Shown here: positions 17,101 to 29,600 of the stretch, piece by piece
How positions within the stretch are numbered: the first letter of the stretch is position 1
How the letters are laid out: each line of letters opens with the position of its first letter
NCBI GenBank assembly: GCA_037576195.1
Contig: CM075104.1
Coordinates: forward strand, 27,792,211-27,856,210
Reading direction: 5' to 3'
From: Phytoseiulus persimilis
Lineage: Eukaryota; Arthropoda; Arachnida; Mesostigmata; Phytoseiidae
Length of the DNA stretch: 64,000 nucleotides
Program-made: the position numbers and the translations under genes
The notes under the pieces: generated by a model
Databases searched by the model: none
What the model saw: only the letters and a program-made list of their open reading frames with translations
What the model was told of the DNA's origin: nothing

Positions 17101-18598
17101 GGTGAGAACCCCCATAAGGCTCAAATGAACTGTTGGAAACTGGAACCGACCGACCGACCGATCGGAAGCGAGTAAGAAGGACTGTATCACCCCAAGGAGA
17201 AAAATTCATCCAGAACGACGATTCAAGCTCGTTCGCAAAAGTTGGGTTTACGGCTGCGTTCGATCAATTGTGCTTCAAGGATCAGAGAGAAATATGAACC
17301 GCAAGGTCATTCTTGCCAAATCGTCGAATTTACCGGGCCTTTGAGATTGCTCAAGGAAGCTTAGTTCATTGTGACACTGTTCTTATGATTCTTAATTGCT
17401 TGGCGCGGCCCTTTTCTCTACAGGTTCTGATCATTTAACCCTCCCCATAATTGAATGTAGCCACGCCTCTCTTCCCATGCTCCTCTCCTTGACTCCAGCT
17501 GACCATTCCCGCTCCAGAGATATGGGTCGTTCTCTACCTCCTGTGCTGTTTCTCTTCGGAACTGCACCCCTACTACTAGTATGTACTCTTCGGAACTTGG
17601 AAGAAATGGTGACTGCAAGCCGAGCAAAACACGCGAACCCTAATTGAGATTATTCCGACTAACTAGTAACATCATCGAATCGTCATCGGTGTCGACTGCG
17701 TTCAATTGACTCGGTCCGTGGAGTCAGTGAGAAAGCAGTCGCCGCAGGTGGAAAGAAACGTTCAAACTGACAGTCTGGAGCGAAGGAGAGTAAACTCGCG
17801 CGTCTCGCGTCAGAGGGACTTGGTTACATGATTGACATAAACAGTCTGGCTCAGAATGAGTCTTGCTCAAATATCACACATCTATTTGCTTCTCGATAAT
17901 CTGTTGATGAGATATATTTCTGTCGATGCGATGATCGGTTCCGATTACTGGAGACGCTCCGAACTTTGACTGCTCATTCTACAGCAAATGTAGAAAGAGG
18001 AGAGAGGAAGAAGCAACGTAACTGTAGGAATAGTGAGCGCGGTAGCAACGGTATCCATCTACCGATCTAGCTATACTATCCATCAGTTGTGGTAGGCTGT
18101 AGTAGTCGTGTTATTATCTACAATTGTAAGAGAAAGCCGTAACTGGAGGTGTCGAAGCCGACAAGATGTTTGTACTCGATGGGAAGCAACAACATCGGAA
18201 GCAAGATTCAATTACCTACATACATACATGCATACAATCATTTGTAATGTGTGAAAATGTATGACCGGATAAAGCTAATTTATTATTATACTATAAAGCG
18301 GATTGAGAAAAAAAATCGACTGTTATTTCTCACAATGATAGACCATTTTACCAACACGCGGGAAACACCAAGTTCGAAACCGTGATTGTGGGGCCCTAGA
18401 TTTCGGCGCCTGGACGAAAAACTGACTGAGGCCAGATAATCACCATAACCCCGGCTGCGCGAGATAGTAGAAATCGTCGTATTTGAACCCGACTTCGTCG
18501 CGGTCCGTCTCGATCGAACGATTGAGACCAGTTCTTCGATTAGGAGCAAACTCACAGCGCCCACTGGTGGGGAATAGCCCCGTCGGCCCCGAGGCGGC
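14114..18598. other. Intergenic stretch, 3' flank of the GABA receptor
   Basis: The first 700 bases are A/T-richer and may be the receptor's 3' UTR, but I could not place a convincing polyadenylation signal. From 17.6 to 18.3 kb the sequence is again A/T-rich with a short CATA run near 18.22 kb. Open frames are short and overlap on both strands; none carries a recognisable domain. Confidence 0.45.
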
Positions 18599-18606
18599 GA
18601 CAGATA

Positions 18607-19269
18607 TAGACATCATTTTCCGGAGTCCGGAATCCGCCGCGGACCGACCGGTCCGGAATCTGGATTTTCGGACCACCTGATCCGCATCGGACCGGCCAGT
18701 TTGATAAATCATTTTCCGGACTAGCCAGTCCGATAAATCATTTTCCGGACTAGCCAGTCCGATAAATCATTTTCCGGACTAGCCAGTCCGATAAATCATT
18801 TTTCCTGGTCCGATGGTCCGGACAGTGATTTTCCATTAGGAGTGACCCTGCTGAGGGATTTCACACCAACTTAGCCCTGATTTCGCTGATCGGGATATCC
18901 TCCACTGAGACATTTAGCAGATAGATTTAGACCATCGGATCAGGACAAATGATTTATCGGACAGGGTAGTCCGATAAATCATCGGTCTGGGGCCGATGAT
19001 TTTCCGGACTCGGCAGTCTGACCCGATCCGATTGGCAGTGCGGTGCTAAATGTCTCAGTGGAGGATATCCCGATCAGCGGAATCAGGGCTGAATCGGTGT
19101 GAAATCCCTCAGCAGGGTCTCTCCGAACGGAAAATCACTCTCCGGACCATCGGACCAGGAAAAACGATTTATCGGACTGGCTAGTCCGATGCCGACCAGC
19201 CGGTCCGAAAATTCCAATTCCGGACCGGTCGGTCCGCGGCGGAATCCGGACTCTGGAATATGATGTCTA
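18607..19269. mobile_element. Palindromic non-autonomous DNA transposon (foldback MITE, copy 1)
   Basis: The two ends are inverted copies starting TAGACATCATWTTCC. The element is flanked by an exact 8-bp direct repeat, GACAGATA (18599-18606 and 19270-19277), a target-site duplication. Nearly the whole element folds back: the left arm (to about 18925) and right arm (from about 19055) match over stretches such as the GCCGCGGACCGACCGGTCC block and the segment containing GGATATCCTCCACTGAGACA, around a loop of about 130 bp. No coding frame is present. The 8-bp duplication and TAG start suggest a hAT-related transposase acting in trans, though the ends match the usual hAT consensus imperfectly. Arms are similar but not identical, so the insertion is not very recent. 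Confidence 0.88.
18716..18802 (+). repeat. Three tandem 29-bp units inside the palindromic element
   Basis: The unit CCGGACTAGCCAGTCCGATA plus AATCATTTT occurs three times head to tail with essentially no differences, preceded by a degenerate partial copy at 18689-18715. Each unit contains the small palindrome GGACTAGCCAGTCC. The opposite arm of the element has only one such unit, so the array expanded in the left arm after the palindrome formed. Confidence 0.9.
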
Positions 19270-19277
19270 GACAGATA

Positions 19278-21772
19278 TCATTGAATAACTTCACGGGCAT
19301 CACAATATACGGAAACAGCTCGATCTTGGTTTTCCTCCAAACTATTCGGAATTAACGTTCAATCGATACGCAATCATGTGAGCTTCCTACACGCTCTCTG
19401 GCGGTTCTTGAACGTTCCGAATTCCTGACTCCTCAGGACCACGAGTGAAGACTGCCAGAAACTTTCTTCTCTGGAACTTCTCGGCGGAAACCGGTCTAGG
19501 AACCCCCTATACAGGATGCAAAGCCGATTGGTCGGAGCTAGGTAGTAATCCTGAAAACAAGACTGTGCCGTCCCGGTGACCTCTGATCGCCATGAGCGAT
19601 AGGAGCGCAACGAAACATCCAAGGAAGCTGCCGGCGAGGAAGACAACTCTTATTTGGAATTTCGTCATTGACCATCTGAAAGGGAACAATGGAGTTCGGT
19701 GACGTCGCTTGCTCGCGACGCGCTCTCGCGCGGTCCACGTCAGTCTCATTAACGACCGGTCTCAAATCGGCAGATATCATGTCTACGAAAAATGGAAAAT
19801 GCCTCTCGTGTCTCAATATATCATAGTATCAAATATCATCATTGGAGTGGGAGAAGGGGCGGAAGAGGTGGTAGGCAGGTGACCTAGGTCCTTTCCAATG
19901 GACGGTCTACAACATTTCGCAAGTTCGATGTCAATCCGATCCGAAGCGTATAATTTCATCAAGGATGAACGAAGACATGATGATACGCATTGAATAGAAA
20001 TCTCAGACTGCTAGTCATACTTGAAATATTGATCATTGGAAGATTTGGAAAACGAAGTCGTGCAGGGGCGCGCAGAGTATCCTTCGGTGTTCGTTTGTGA
20101 TGTACAGACGAACAGATCCTCGGTATCCATGCGTGCATATTCAATTTTTGATAATATATCACACATATATGTGCCCTCCGTATTAGGGACGGTCCTTCAG
20201 CAGGTCTTTGGGTCTCCTCTTACCACCTCTGCAGTTGATTCCTCGTTCTCTTCAATTCTTCACCATCGGGATATCCGTTCCCGGAGTTATTCTTTATCGA
20301 GTCCAAGAGTTTTTTTCCCCCGACTTCGACCCATCTCTTCCGATCCCGCTCCTGGCCAGGCTCATCTGTTCGTTCAAGTTCTCATTGAAGAACGCGTCTT
20401 GCCTCGCGAAATAGAGGTTCGCGCATCGCGTTATTGGGATGGATCCAACGAATTTCAACCGCAGCAGCGACGCGGCATTCCGTCGGGCAGCGACGGCTCT
20501 TCCGTCGTTTAACCAGCTGAAATTCGGAGTAGCAACTGAAACGCTACAGCGAGACTTCGAGTTGAGGAATCGGGCGAATCCATTGTCGCCCATCCACGCC
20601 GTTCTTCCAATCCACTTCTGAGAGAATATGGCGTGCAGTGTACTCACTGCAATGGGAGCGCACGCTGACGGGGTGCCTGTGTGGATTCTCGAGACTTCGA
20701 AGGAACGTTCAAGCGACAGGCGCGGCTCTACGAGAGGCTCCGAGAGAGCGAAGCGTTTACGAGGCAACATTTTCGGAAGGGGGTCATGACCCGACCGGGC
20801 CATTCCTTCTCTGTCAAGTTTGTTTCACGAAATCACGTGACGATTTGCGGTCGGTGTCCACACTGTTAAAAGCGGCTAGGAAGGAGTGACATCTTGCGGC
20901 GGTGATCACCTGAAGGGGATCTCGCGGAGCTGTGCTCATGGGAATCTCGCAGAGCTATGCTCATCTGGATCCGAGTTAACCTTGAATGCTCCAATATGTC
21001 GGCCGTTAGTGGTCAGCAGTCATGTAATCTATCGCCCTCAGAGTGCACGGGAAGGAGCTCCTCGACATTTTCTTTTTGACGGTATACCGAAGCGCACTAA
21101 GAACGATCCCAATAGAATGGAATTGAGTTTGAAATGTCACGAACAAACCCCGAAGCTGCTCACGATAGCGACTCGACTCGAGCCAGAATCCCCTTATGCA
21201 GAAGCTCCGTTCGGATCGGCAATCGCTAAGCATGAGTTCAGACTTCGACAAAGCGTTGGACACCTCGAAAACTGGCGCCTCATGCTACCTGAGGATCCCA
21301 GATTAGGGAACTTGGAGTCAAATGCACTTTGCAAACGAGCAACGCATGCGATTCTCGAACCGCTGTGTCTGTCGAAGATGGAGATCCTCGATCTCGGGTC
21401 GACGTTCGGTTCAGCTCATTGGGCGCCGTTCGTTTCGACGAAGCACGCGAATATCTCCGTTGTCTCACTACGCTTAACCTTCTCGTCAGGGTATTCCCGA
21501 GCATATAGCAGGGGACAATAGTCAGAGCTGACGTTTTGCGAAACGGGCTCCCTGAGATCACGGTGTCGGATACGTGCCTTTCTGGTATCATGAGGCAAAA
21601 GAACGAAGGACAGCAAAATGGTGCTCAGGAAACAGGGATGCGAGCACGAGGGACTTCCGCTTCGCACTTTCGGAGAGAACCCGATTCTCTCTGACTCGTT
21701 CCTTCCCGGAAGCAGGCTTGACAGACACTTCGCTCTCCTCTGTGCAGCCGTCCGAAACACCGACTGCTTCAC
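19278..21772. other. Stretch without a recognisable gene
   Basis: Several open frames of 150-211 codons lie here on both strands (for example 20886-21521 plus and 21416-21940 minus). They overlap each other, are rich in arginine, serine and leucine, and show no family motif, so I did not call them. A pair of 24/25-bp tandem units sits at 20916-20964. Confidence 0.45.
20916..20964 (+). repeat. Two tandem 24-25 bp units
   Basis: Two adjacent copies of a unit with the core ATCTCGCRGAGCTRTGCTCAT differ at a few positions and by one inserted base. No coding or regulatory meaning could be assigned. Confidence 0.7.
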
Positions 21773-22643
21773 ATGGAATCCAAGGACTCGAAGGGTTCCG
21801 GATCTGCAAGCATCGTTAAATGTGCAGTCCAGGCTAGGAGCATGAAGGCTGAAATGGACAAGTTTCAGCTGACTCGAAAGCCGGACTGCCAGAAATTCAC
21901 TACGTCGAAGGCTGAAGGCATGGAACCTCGTTTCACCCACTGGTAGATCAGATTTTCGAGTTTGCAGCGGATCTTATATCGACTCGAGGAGATCACGATA
22001 GCCCTGGGAGTGGAGCATCGATCGCCCCATCGAAGAATTCATGCGTTCATGTGTTTGGTTTTCACATTAATCGGCTGAAAAACATCGAATCAATCGGACT
22101 TGATTCTATACTGACCACGGATTTTCCCAACAGTCTCGAAGCGGTTCGTGTATGGTGCGAGTTGATAGATGCGAATCGCCTTACATGGTTCGAAGTGAGT
22201 CGTGCATTCATAGAACTCCTTAAGGTACTGATCGCGCTTGTTGTAGGAGATCCAAATGCAGGAATATCGAGGGGGACAACGTCCGAAGAACTCGGGAGGT
22301 TGGAATCGCAGTATCTTCTTTTCCGATTGGAGGAAGCAAACATTCCGCTGTACACTGGAATCTCTGCTGATATAATTTCCACGGTCTTATCGCGTTTCCT
22401 GAAACCTGGAAGTGCCATGGGCCTCAGCCCGTTCCTCCCAGGTGTCATTGGTCCCCTCTTCAATCAAGTAACTATTTCGAGATGGGCTTCCAAAATGAAG
22501 TCACAAACTCGGACGAAGTTGCCGTGGCGCTCCAAGAATGTTTGAGAGTCCGGCTGGGAAATCCGAACTCGGCTAATGAACCATCTCCAACGGATGCAAT
22601 ATTTGAGCAGCACTACGTGAAGTCCCTCCTTTTGGGAGCTTGA
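21773..22643 (+). CDS. Probable small gene of unknown function (exon structure uncertain)
   Basis: An ATG at 21773 opens a 57-codon frame with a protein-like sequence (MESKDSKGSGSASIVK, then KAEMDKFQLTRKPDCQKF). A donor at the TG|GTAGAT near its end can be joined in phase to the acceptor CCCAACAG at about 22131. The next segment continues LEAVRVWCELIDANRLTWFE and stays open to 22545 (SEELGRLESQYLLFRLEEAN). A last segment in another frame begins near 22480 (EMGFQNEVTNSDEVAVALQ) and ends in TGA at 22641-22643. I could not settle the last splice: a donor near 22350 with an acceptor near 22468 keeps phase, as may other pairs. Alternating hydrophobic/charged residues argue for coding, but I recognise no family. 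A decayed gene is the alternative. Confidence 0.42.
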
Positions 22644-25146
22644 GTGTGCACTCTCGGGTCGTTGACTGAGTCGAAAAATCTCTCGAGTCCAGCTGCCATC
22701 TCGATGCTGTAAACTACTCGGGCATCGAGGTCTTCAGCGATTCCTGGATTGTTCTGTTCTTCTATATGCGCGGACCCAGAAATAAGGGACGCCAAGATCG
22801 CGGAACACACTTCGATTCTTACTCGGACTTCCGATCCGTTCCGCCAATTCACAGAAAGTATCTTTCCTATCGCCCCACTCGTATGAGTGTGTGTGTGTGC
22901 GCCTCGTACGAGTGTGTGTGTGCGCCTCGAACGAGTCAAGGAAGTGCCGCACGTGTGAACATCGTCGAAAGATTCTGCCTCTCACTAAAGTGCTTCGCTA
23001 GAACGAATCGGAAGCCCCAATGTGGCAAAAACAAAAATAAACAGTGCCGCGCGTTCATTTCCGTAGCCCCGCGCATATATTCCCGTGGTGCGGCGCACCA
23101 TTGTCAAATATGAGTCCTGAAAGTAGTCCATCACAAGGCTCGAAGGTGGGGCAATCTGATCCAAAGCAATGGAGACACAACACGCGGCCCAGCGCGGGCC
23201 GCGGCGCTCCACGGGTCCCTCTGGGATACGGCTGCCATGGACGCAACAGAAGTGCGGCCCACGAGCCGCTGTGAACTGCGCATCCCTGACACAAAACTCC
23301 TTTCTTGTCAGCTGACCAGAGTGAAACAGAGCACAGGTGAATCGGCAGAAGTCAGTCGGAGAAAATTCGAAATCACCGGCGAATCCCATCACATGGTTCC
23401 GTGGAAACTCCGTGACAGTCCGTAGAAGTCGTCGCGCAGTGAATGACGGGTCTAATGCAGCCGTACGAATATGAAAATGAACTCCAGCAGTTCTCGGAAG
23501 TCGTCTGCTAACCGAAACCGCTCATGAGGCATTTTCTAACCAATGGGATCCCTTTTCTGTGGAGCTGACGGTCAACAGCGTTGGCGGCTTGCTTTTCATA
23601 ATGCTATTCTCATTGAGCTTCGAGGATGCTTGTGCCAACGCTCCTAGAATCCTAGGGATTTGGCATGCGCAGTCAAGAATGTGAATACACCTTGCTATGA
23701 GAGTTCGAATCCCCGTCGATCCACTCACTCCAAACACGAGAGATTCATCTTTGATCGGGAGATCTAGCTGCCATGCGGTCAACGCTGACTGGCCGAGGTA
23801 GTGCTGACAGGGTCGTCACGAAAAAACGTGGGCATATTGTGAGATATTCTCACATATCTCAGTAACTGACTCTCAATCAATTGTGTCTTCGACGGACCTA
23901 TGACCCTGTGAAAAGCTCGATGAGAACACGCCGGTAGAATGAGATTTCTGGCATCCGCTAGTGAACGGAAGAACTCGATCGAGACGGCACTAGTCGAGCT
24001 TCACTATGGCGCCGAATTGTGGCATAATGCTTAGTGTTAGGCCTGACTGTTTGTGCTCTGTCTATGTGCATTAAAAGAGCTGTTTTGAAGGACTCTCGGT
24101 GGATGCTCGAAAGTGCCAATCAGTGATATAGTAAGTGTCTGCTCCCCGTCGCTCCGGCGACAGTTTTTGACGATTTCGAAGACACAAGTAGGCGAATCCG
24201 TTTTGCAGCTTGCATTAACATAAATTAGTCGGTTGGGACGGCCCCCAACGCCACCGCCATATTATTGTTGATTTTCTCTTAATATAGATTAGATATTATA
24301 CGGGCCCTCGCGAGGAAGCATCTGCGTTTAGCTGACTGACTTATGTCGCGAAAAATGAATGTGCCTGCTTTTGCTCAGGGACTAGGGAACTCAATGGGCG
24401 AGGCCACCGTTGGAAGAATTAAGATGGCGCTTAGACATTGCGCAGTGTTTTTTGTGTTTGCTATACTCTGGGATGCTCGGTTTCTCCCCAACAATATGAA
24501 GGCATCAAGCAATAGGCCGATCGTAGTCATGATTCAAGCTTGCTTCCTCGAAGCGTTCCCGAACTTCATATCCATTGATTTGTTTTTCTCTCTGACGGCG
24601 GAAGAAGGTCGGACCAACCAGCCCGACGGATCAAATCATAATTTATACCAATTAGAGTGGACGGCGAAAGAACCTTCGGTGGCTCCACTGGTCGAACGAG
24701 CTCCCGATCAGCTTTCCCAGTACTTCCATCGCGATTACCTGAGATCCTCGGGGTCGGAGAACGAACTCAACTGAGTTACCCGACGGATAAGGCAGCACCG
24801 TGAATACATCGAGAGAACCGCGTCGAAGAGCATAGCATGTGATCGATCGTGAATTGACTATATTACATTAATTGCTCCCGCCATAAGCTTCGCCATTTGC
24901 TCGTTTGGGCAGATTGAGACCTTCTATCCCCATCATTGAATCTTCCCAATTCAGAGAGCTCTGATGCTGGTTCCCCAGGGCAAATACTCCTGGTACCGCC
25001 ACTGGCTCCCATCCTAGGAAGCCACCTTCTCATCATCCTGACGTTGAAACACGGGGCTGGAAAGCCATCTCATACACTCCCTCACCTCGGTCACGGTCGT
25101 ATGGAATGGTGCAGATGTTCACTCATTCATCTTCTCATTTTTGCAG
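22644..25146. other. Intergenic stretch upstream of the POU gene
   Basis: It contains a GT-rich microsatellite, a GC-rich patch around 23.0-23.25 kb, and A/T-rich sequence around 24.2-24.3 kb. A 143-codon frame at 24343-24774 has no recognisable domain. Non-coding 5' exons of the downstream POU gene may lie here, because its first coding exon is preceded by a splice acceptor at 25145-25146. Confidence 0.4.
22885..22935 (+). repeat. GT microsatellite in two 23-25 bp units
   Basis: Two units of the form GAG(TG)n CGCCTCGWAC follow each other, differing in the number of TG steps. It is a compound microsatellite of the kind that slips during replication. Confidence 0.85.
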
Positions 25147-25199
25147 TGGCTGAATCATAGGCGAGCACCGAGCGGCCGCCCCGATCGGCTCAGGTTCAG

Positions 25200-26570
25200 A
25201 TGTCGCAACCTCAGGACGCGTACACGGACGTCATCCGACAGTTGCAGCAGCAGTGTGTACAGCAGGTCTCCGGCGAAAACGGGACCGTCGGTCAGCAGAA
25301 CAGCAATGTAGTCATGGAATCGCACGATTTCGGTCAACATGACTTCAAACTAACTGACTCCTCCGGGAGTGTTTACTCCAATCAGTCACAGTGAGTCCAA
25401 AGAAAGGCTCATCCGAATTCGCATGTTGAGGGTCGCGCGAGGGGAAATTTCCGTCTGTCCAGCCCAGAAAGCTACAGTTCTGGTCTTCATTTCTCTTCCC
25501 TTCCAGTTTCGATCAGACGTTCGATGTCTCGCAGGAGCATCATCATGTTAACGCATCTCCGGATACCATGAGCCAAATCTTGGCTGGTGAAACCTTCAGC
25601 CCACAAATTCAGAGCAATCAGTATAGCACACAGCAGTATGATGATCAGGGTCACAATCAGGTGAGTTTGGGCATCCGCCGGTCTAGCCCCCATGGAACGA
25701 ACTGATGACACACATCAACGACGCACTATGTGTTTATCCATTCATTCAGGGAACACTCGCTTTATTCATGTTTTGATTCAATCTAGACTCAGCTTGCTCA
25801 GTTGCTGGAATGCAATCAGCTTCTCCAGCAGCAACAACATCATCTCGGCGGCCAGCAGCAAGCGCAACAGGAAGCGTTGGCGCACATCAATCACCTGGAC
25901 CAACTGCACGCCAGCCTCGGTCAGCTAACTCATCAAACCACCATATCGACCATGGACGAGAGCCAGCAACAAATGCATGCCCATCATCTTCAACAGCAAA
26001 TCGACCAACAGCAGCAGCAGCAGCAGGATCAACAGTCGTTGGTCAATGGGCAGCACGTTTCCGCCCAACAACAGCATCAGCAGCACTTGTTAACTCAGGA
26101 TCGTGCATCGCAAGCACAGCACTCGCGGGGTTTGCTACCGAGTCCTCAGCTCGTCCTGCAAGCTCCATCTCAGGATCCACAAGGCCTGGTGAGCCAAAGT
26201 CAGACCATCTCTTCGGAAAACGGTGGCTCTCAGAATCACATTGTGATCGGGCAGCGTCAAGAACAGCAGGAGCATCGAATGCAGCAAATGCCCCTGCTGA
26301 CTCAAACCGTGGGTCAGATGAGCACCCATGTCCAACAACAAGCTATGCAACGTATAGAGCAACACCAGCTATCGCAGCAGCGTCAACATCAACAGCAGCA
26401 GCAGCAACAAATGCATCACCTCCAACAGCAGGTGCTCCAGCAGAATATCATAGGGCAGCTGCCTCAACAACCTCATCAACATTTGTCCCAGGGAGCATCA
26501 CAGATCCACCTCCAGCATTTCGTGCAGCAGAACCACGTTGGCCCGCAGCAGCATCAGCAACAACAGCAAG

Positions 26571-26602
<32 letters not shown>

Positions 26603-29600
26603 GCTCGCATACAGATCCAGAGGCAAAGCGTTTCTGCAAACTCTCAGTCCCAGAACGCGACAAGTCATCTCCAACAACAACAGCAACAGTCGCAACAGCA
26701 GTCACAGTTACAAACTCAAGTAAGTAGTCTCATGAGTCCTCGTGCGCGCGAATCGGAAATGCAACAGTCCCCATCATGAGCCATGACTCATTCATTTTCA
26801 GGTACCTTCTCAAACCCTCGTTGTTCAGACTTCTCTGCAGCAGACTCAGACGTCAAATCACAGCTGCGCGACTCTGTCTACTCCGATGCAGCAGAATGGA
26901 GCTCAGCTGACTTCGACGATCAACTTGGCTAACGGACCAGCTTCCCAAAACCACTCGAGCAGTCTCCAGGGGCAAACTTTGCAGCAGAACAGCCAGGTTC
27001 ACAGCATCTCTGCGCAGACAAATCCAACGGCACAAGTTCAGCAACCGTTCGTGATAGCCACGCAACCGCAAATGCTTTCGAACACGGCTGGTCTGGTTCT
27101 CGGTGAGTGTTTCGTTGATGGATGCCCGTAAGCCTGATCCAAAGTGAAGCCGATCCATTCGATCGAGTGCCTCTCCAGAAGGAGCTCCTGCAGCATTATC
27201 CTCATCTCAGATTTTTTCCTCAGCAGGTCAGCAAATACTGCTCCCTGGAGCCAATGGAACATCTCAAATCATCCAACTACCGGGAGGCGGTGCAGGCGTA
27301 ATCCCCGCGGCAGCTGCCGCTGGCGGTGTCGTGCAAATGGTGGCGTCCAACGGGAGCATATTCGCGGCCAACCCTCTAGCGCAATTGTTCCAGGCTCAGC
27401 AACAGAACTTCTTGGCCGCCCTCCAACAGCAAGCCATCCTGCAAGCTCTGCAACAGCAGCAACATCAATCACCTACGACAGTCACATCCGAATCGCAAAA
27501 TTCAACGCACAACATAGGGTCAAACAATTCTGTATCGAGCGTTTCGAGTCGATCTTCGACCCTGACTGGTGTCGGTGCGCCGACCGCGGCGGATGGCGTA
27601 ACACTGGCTGGGGGGACACAGCAGTTGTCCGGCAGCCAGGCTCTGATGGCGGCGACAGCATTGCAACAGGCCTCAGCTGCCCCCCAGCAGCAGATATTCG
27701 CCACCCCGTCCGGCCAACTGATCGCAATCACAGCTCCTGCTCAAACCAGCATACCCAGTCATCCCGTCGGCTGTCAATTCATACAATTGGCAAACGGTCA
27801 AATCGTGAATTTAGGTCCTCAGCTGACGACGCATCAACCGACGATACAGCTCGCTACTCAGGTTGGTTGAACGAGAATTATCCTCATCATCTGCGAATGG
27901 TTTCATTGCGCGCGCGAACTCCCGACTCATTAAGCGACTTTCCTCCACAGGCAGCTGGACCCATGGCATGCTTGCCCCCTCAAACAGGCTCGGCTGGCTC
28001 TATCATAACGAACGATGCGATAGCACCCGGCAACGCCTTCGCAGCGACTCAACCAGCCGCTCCCCCCGCCACGCTAGCCATCAGTACTGCCCAGAAATCC
28101 CCTTTGCCAATCGCCCCGAAACCGAAGCAGTTCTCCAACGCCGTCATGACGTGCCCTGCGACACCCACTCCAAAAGTAACTACTCAGGGTATTCAAACAA
28201 CTACGCAAAAGATTGCAAATGCTAAAGTAGCTCAGGTGGTTCAGCAGATCAAATTGCAACAGTCTCAACACGTTGTGAGTTTAATAACGAATCGCATATC
28301 ATTTTTCTGACAATTGTCGGTGCACAGTTCGAATCAGAGACTCTAGCGGAAAATGATGGCCGGCAGGTCCATGAGGTGATGTCTGAGCCGGAATCCTCGC
28401 TCCAAAACCTCGAACCCCTTCACAGTAGTTGGAACCGTCCTCCCACCTACGAGCTTAATACATTACAGATCAACGTGGATAATCAACGGTTACCAACGGC
28501 GACGAACCAGGATATAGCGCAGACGTTGTCGAATGCGGCACCGCCTGCTCAACAAAATCAAATCGTGTCGAACGCCAATCAAGTCGTTGTTTCCCGGGCC
28601 CCGATGCAAGAGGCTTCTCCGCAAGGCGCTCAGCTGCCAAAGGGTGCCCAGCCGGTTCGAATCGGACAAAACGCGACAATCACTCTCGCCGGAAGCGGCC
28701 AGAGTCAACAGCTCCAGATCCAGAACCCCAGCGGACAGCAGCTGATACCGGTATCGATAGGAGGCCAACTATTCACGATTGCGAATCCCTCCGCTATAAC
28801 CCAGAACGGCACTGTCCAGTTCCATCAAGCAGCTCAGATTTCCCCTCGGAAAGACATTTCTCACGTTGCGATACGACCTGCCTCAACCACCACCACCTCA
28901 GCACCTTCGAACATCGCTTGCGTCTCCGCGCCGAACCATGTTCAGGCTGAACAGAAGCCGCAGCAACAGCAGTGCGTGACGTTCGCACGTCAGTCTTATC
29001 AGACCCAGAAAGGCCAAATCGTGCAAATTCATCAAGGACAAAATCACAACCCAAACGTCATCGCTATGCCGCATCAGCAGCAGCAGCAACAGCAACAACA
29101 AGTACAACATCAGCAGCAGCAACAGACGCAGTTGCAATCACAGGGTGCAAAGGTTCAGGAGATCCAACTGAGCGGTGGACAGAAAGCAATCGTGATCCCA
29201 AACAATCATCTGCCGCAGCTTCAAATAAGTGGATTGAACAATTTGGTTGCGAGCGCGCAAGTGAATCAATCCTCACATCAGTCAATCACTCTGACAGGAA
29301 CGATGAAGAACTCGACCACATCCGCTGCGGTCAGCGGTGGCCAGGTTCTCCAGCAACAAGCGTCCCCCACCTTGCAGAATCCGTCGCCGAACGCGAAAAG
29401 TCAGAGCAACTTGAAAGTCACGTCTAGTCTCACCTTCCAACAGCCCAATCTGAATGTACATCCGAATAGCGGAAGCAAGACTGTTGTCAAATCCCTGAAG
29501 AACGAACAGAAGCAATGTCCATCAACGACGTCGTCTTCCTCGTTGACCGCCCTATCCACTCCGACAGTGGGCCCCAGTCCTGCGAACAGCAACACCACTG

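Noticed and set aside
16101-17209. Several overlapping frames on both strands near 16-17.2 kb
   Set aside because: Mixed-strand overlap, no motif and no consistent splice sites; they look like chance open frames.
24343-24774. 143-codon frame upstream of the POU gene
   Set aside because: It has one hydrophobic stretch but no family motif; the length is within chance expectation for the window.
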